Below, in pieces: positions 61,525 to 64,000 of a stretch of DNA of 64,000 nt. Made by a program: the position numbers and the translations under genes. Source of the DNA: FEN-1219 sp964503125 (GTDB lineage: Bacteria; Pseudomonadota; Gammaproteobacteria; Steroidobacterales; Rariloculaceae). Location of the stretch: assembly GCA_964503125.1 (NCBI GenBank), contig CAZCZE010000016.1, positions 1 through 64,000 on the forward strand, read 5' to 3'. The notes under the pieces were generated by a model that had not been told where the DNA came from, ran no database searches, and saw only the letters and a list, made by a program, of their open reading frames with translations. Position 1 is the first letter of the stretch. Each line of letters begins with the position of its first letter.

Positions 61525-62522
61525 TTCGGCGCGGCGCCGCGCTCGGCGTGACCGCCGAATTCGAGCCGCATCGCCGACAGCAGGCGATTCGCGAACTCGT
61601 CCTGGCCGCGCGAGGCGAAGCGCGCGAACAGCGCCGTCGCGAGCACGGGCACGGGCACGCCGGCCGCGACGGCCGCGTCGACGGTCCAACGGCCTTCGCC
61701 CGAGTCGCTGACCTCGCCGCGGAACGCCGCGAGCGCGCCGTCGCGCGCGAGCGCCGCGGCCGTGAGATCGAGGAGCCACGAGCGCACGACGCTGCCGTGG
61801 CGCCAGAGCTCGGCGATCGCGGCCACGTCGAGGTCATAGCGGAGCCGCTCGGCGTGCGCGCCGGGCGCCGTCTCGGCGTCGATGCGCGGCGCCGCGCTGC
61901 CGGCATTCGCGTGGCGCAGCAGGTTGAACCCTTCGGCGTAGGCGGCCATGAGGCCGTACTCGATGCCGTTGTGCACCATCTTCACGAAGTGGCCCGCGCC
62001 GCTCGGGCCGCAGTGCAGATAGCCGCGCGCCGCCGTGCCGCCGCCCGCCGCGTCGCGGACGCCCGGTGCGAGCGCCGCGAACAACGCATCGAGACGGGCC
62101 ACGACCGCGGCGTCGCCACCGATCATCTGGCAGTAGCCGTGCTCGCGGCCGAAGATGCCGCCGCTCACGCCGACGTCGACATAGTGCACGCCGCGCGCGC
62201 CGAGCGCGGCGGCGCGCCGCACGTCGTCGGCGTAGTGCGAGTTGCCGCCGTCGACGAGCGCGTCGCCCGCGGCGAGCGAGGGCGCGAGCGCGTCGATGAC
62301 GCCGTCGACCGCCGCGGCGGGAATCATGATCCACACGACGCGCGGCGCGCGCAGCTTCGCGACGACGTCGGCGAGCGAGGCGGCGGGCAGCGCCCCCTCG
62401 GCGGCGAGCGCCGCGACGGTGGCGGGGTCGCGCGCATAGACGAGGCACTCGTGCCCGGCCTCGAGCCAGCGGCGCGCCATGTTGGCGCCCATTCTGCCGA
62501 GACCGATGAGGCCTAGCTGCAC
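61521..62522 (-). CDS. gnd: 6-phosphogluconate dehydrogenase, short decarboxylating form
   Basis: 333-residue enzyme converting 6-phosphogluconate to ribulose 5-phosphate. It has GLIGLGRMGANMARRWLEAGH (nucleotide motif), VDVGVSGGIFGREHG and SGAGHFVKMVHNGIEYG around the catalytic lysine. The short class, about 300-340 residues with a reduced C-terminal domain, is usually NAD-dependent. The GTG at 62522 is preferred, with GGAG upstream; a GTG at 62564 is the longer alternative. It opens a run with zwf and pgl. Confidence 0.93.
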   Translation of the reverse strand: MQLGLIGLGRMGANMARRWLEAGHECLVYARDPATVAALAAEGALPAASLADVVAKLRAPRVVWIMIPAAAVDGVIDALAPSLAAGDALVDGGNSHYADDVRRAAALGARGVHYVDVGVSGGIFGREHGYCQMIGGDAAVVARLDALFAALAPGVRDAAGGGTAARGYLHCGPSGAGHFVKMVHNGIEYGLMAAYAEGFNLLRHANAGSAAPRIDAETAPGAHAERLRYDLDVAAIAELWRHGSVVRSWLLDLTAAALARDGALAAFRGEVSDSGEGRWTVDAAVAAGVPVPVLATALFARFASRGQDEFANRLLSAMRLEFGGHAERGAAPK

Positions 62523-62603
62523 GGGGTCGCTCCGAGTCGCCGGGTGATCCGGCCAATATGCCACAAGTGCGAAACGGGCATGGGTAGCCGGCGGAGGCGA
62601 CCG

Positions 62604-63482
62604 CTATTCGCCGAGACGTGCGCCGCAGACGCGACAGAAGCGCGCGTCTGCCGCGTGCTCACCCGCGCCGCATTGCGGGCAGCCGCGGCCCGTGATCGTC
62701 CGCAGGCGCTGGCTCGTCATCTCGGCCGTGACGATTCCGGTCGGCACTGCGAGAACCCCCCAGCCCATGAGCATCATGATGCTCGCGATGAACCGGCCGA
62801 GGCCGGTCTGCGGCACGATGTCGCCGAAACCTACGGTCGTCATGGTGCTGACGGCCCAATAGATCGAAATGGGAATGCTCGTAAAACCGTTGCCGGGGCC
62901 CTCGACGACATACATGACCGTGCCGAGCGTGACGACGATCAGCAAGACGGCCGACAGGAACACGGCAATCTTGCGCCGGCTATCGCGTAGCGCGGCCCCG
63001 AGCAGTTGGTACTCGGTTAGATACTGCGTGAGCTTCAGTATCCTGAATACGCGGAGCATGCGCAGCACGCGCACGTCGATGAGCGCGTGCAGCTCCGGCA
63101 CGAGCACCGCGAGGTACGTCGGCAAGAAAGAGATGAGGTCGACGACGCCGTAGAAGCTGCGCGCGTACCGCAAAGGGCGCTCGACACACGCGAGCCGCGC
63201 CACGTACTCGATCGTGAAGAGCACCGTGAACAACCACTCGAGCGCGCCGAGCACCGAGTGATACCGGCTCGATGCCGCAGTCACGCTGTCGAGCATCACG
63301 ACCACAACGCTCGTGAGAATCGCGACGAGCAACGCCTGATCGAACAGCAAGCCCGCAGGAGTACCCGATTCGAAGATCACGACGTAGAGCTTGCGGCGCC
63401 AGCCGCCGGCGGGCCGGCCGAAGGCCGCGGCATCGACCGCGGCACCGGGATCGGCAGTAGTGGGCGGTCGATCGGATCTCAT
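62604..63482 (-). CDS. Voltage-gated-type potassium channel with C-terminal zinc ribbon
   Basis: 292-residue six-helix ion channel. The voltage-sensor S4 is DVRVLRMLRVFRILKLTQY with regularly spaced arginines. The selectivity filter is TTVGFGD near residue 218, and the pore helix S6 is MMLMGWGVLAVPTGIVTAEM. After S6 a short linker leads to a zinc ribbon (CPQCG ... FCRVCG, C-x2-C-x11-C-x2-C) at residues about 269-287. Such channels set membrane potential or conduct potassium; the zinc end may sense metal or hold subunits together. It is a single-gene unit by spacing. Confidence 0.9.
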   Translation of the reverse strand: MRSDRPPTTADPGAAVDAAAFGRPAGGWRRKLYVVIFESGTPAGLLFDQALLVAILTSVVVVMLDSVTAASSRYHSVLGALEWLFTVLFTIEYVARLACVERPLRYARSFYGVVDLISFLPTYLAVLVPELHALIDVRVLRMLRVFRILKLTQYLTEYQLLGAALRDSRRKIAVFLSAVLLIVVTLGTVMYVVEGPGNGFTSIPISIYWAVSTMTTVGFGDIVPQTGLGRFIASIMMLMGWGVLAVPTGIVTAEMTSQRLRTITGRGCPQCGAGEHAADARFCRVCGARLGE

Positions 63483-63888
63483 GGCCCTGTGTTGACAAAG
63501 GGCTCCGGGACCGAGGGCAAGTTAACTCCTCGGGCGGCTCCCACGGCGCAAGCCTACAGCGCCCGCGCACCGAGAGGGTACCCGGTTTGGCCCGTGGCGG
63601 CATGTCTTCGCGTTCTTCGCTGAGCGTTCGAAACCGGCGCCGCGCGATTACGACATCGCGCCCGGCGCCGCCGCGGGCTGTGTGCTCCATCCCCGCTGTT
63701 CGGGAGCGTTGGCGCGCTGCAGCGTGGGAGCACCGCGTGCGGTGGGCAACGCGGAACCTGGTCCGCTGTCACTTGCGCAACGGCGCAACGGGCACGAGCT
63801 AGTTTCTGCCAGCAATGGGGAGAAACGGAGCTGGCGGTCTCGCGGTACCATCGCTACGGTGGTTCACGAGGCAGGTACGCGGAGCTCT
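63483..63888. other. Intergenic region at the right end
   Basis: About 400 bases between the channel gene and the partial gene. Possible minus-strand promoter elements for the channel gene lie near 63500-63530. The open frames here have no start signal or recognisable protein. I see nothing definite. Confidence 0.4.
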
Positions 63889-64000
63889 ATGGACCACCTC
63901 TACTCGCTGTATGATGCGCTCGTCAGCATCAACGTCCCCAACGACAAGGCCAGAGCCGTCGTCGATGCTATGGAGCGTGACATGACTTCCACCTTGGCGA
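63889..64000 (+). CDS. Partial coiled-coil protein, DUF1640-like
   Basis: The first 37 residues of a gene cut by the window edge: ATG at 63889 with GGAG four bases upstream. The text YDALVSINVPNDKARAVVDA followed by MERDMTSTLA matches the pattern of small coiled-coil proteins (DUF1640-type, about 100 residues, usually with a C-terminal membrane helix). These are often found near mobile elements. Too little is visible for a function. Confidence 0.6.
   Translation, partial: MDHLYSLYDALVSINVPNDKARAVVDAMERDMTSTLA

Noticed and set aside
63486..63600. TTGACA near 63491 as a plus-strand promoter for the partial gene
   Set aside because: No -10 at a suitable distance and the partial gene starts almost 400 bases further on.

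Overview
The window is a GC-rich, densely packed stretch of bacterial chromosome. It carries about 60 protein genes, and I found no rRNA, tRNA, CRISPR array or insertion sequence. The gene orders lapB-lapA-ihfB-rpsA-cmk-aroA-pheA-serC-gyrA, smc-zipA-ligA, rimP-nusA-infB-rbfA-truB-rpsO-pnp and hydrolase-ubiG-...-yciK are gammaproteobacterial. zipA and the LapA/LapB pair point the same way. The combination with two orphan FtsX/MacB-type permeases (ADOP type) and proteins resembling DUF6502 suggests a poorly characterised, Steroidobacter/Xanthomonadales-like gammaproteobacterium. That placement is inference.

Layout. 245-13337 (minus strand): galU, a small exported helix-hairpin-helix protein, the LPS-control pair lapB/lapA, ihfB, rpsA, cmk, aroA, pheA, a D-3-phosphoglycerate dehydrogenase, serC and gyrA, with several overlapping starts and stops. 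13593-17705 (plus): a TRZ/ATZ-type deaminase, ubiG, rmuC and a YciK-type SDR. 17702-18373 (minus): an unrecognised protein. 18534-18923 (plus): a glycine-rich RRM protein with a clean terminator. 18990-26494 (minus): an orphan ABC-type permease, an EamA exporter, a RidA protein, a broken or tiny exported ORF, rluB, scpB, scpA and an M50 protease. yciO (minus) then diverges from yciB-yciI-bolA-parvulin (plus, to 29220).

29225-32166 (minus) is the most accessory-looking part. Two related proteins (DUF6502-like by recollection) flank a small exported protein with 9-residue repeats, with codon use visibly more A/T-rich than the housekeeping genes around it. After it come ligA, zipA and smc (minus), then queF, an unusual dksA with a 128-residue histone-like basic tail, and gluQ (plus).

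40668-49080 (minus) is the translation/RNA-decay cluster pnp, rpsO, truB, rbfA, infB, nusA, rimP. Two tandem intrinsic-terminator hairpins lie just upstream of rimP, the nearer one only about 17 bases from the start codon, which looks like an attenuator. 49266-54533 (minus) holds a tiny SEC-C membrane protein, an M23 peptidase, a DUF3500 exported protein, an MgtC-like protein, an exported lactonase-like metallo-beta-lactamase, hemW and an exported hypothetical.

54710-59416 (plus) carries a bicupin coupled to an SDR lacking the catalytic Tyr/Lys, a relic copy of that SDR's 3' end, a perfect 19-bp palindrome with a third half-site, and a second orphan permease. 59445-62522 (minus) is the pentose-phosphate set gnd-zwf-pgl with overlapping genes. 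A voltage-gated-type potassium channel with a C-terminal zinc ribbon follows (62604-63482, minus). The right edge cuts a small coiled-coil gene.
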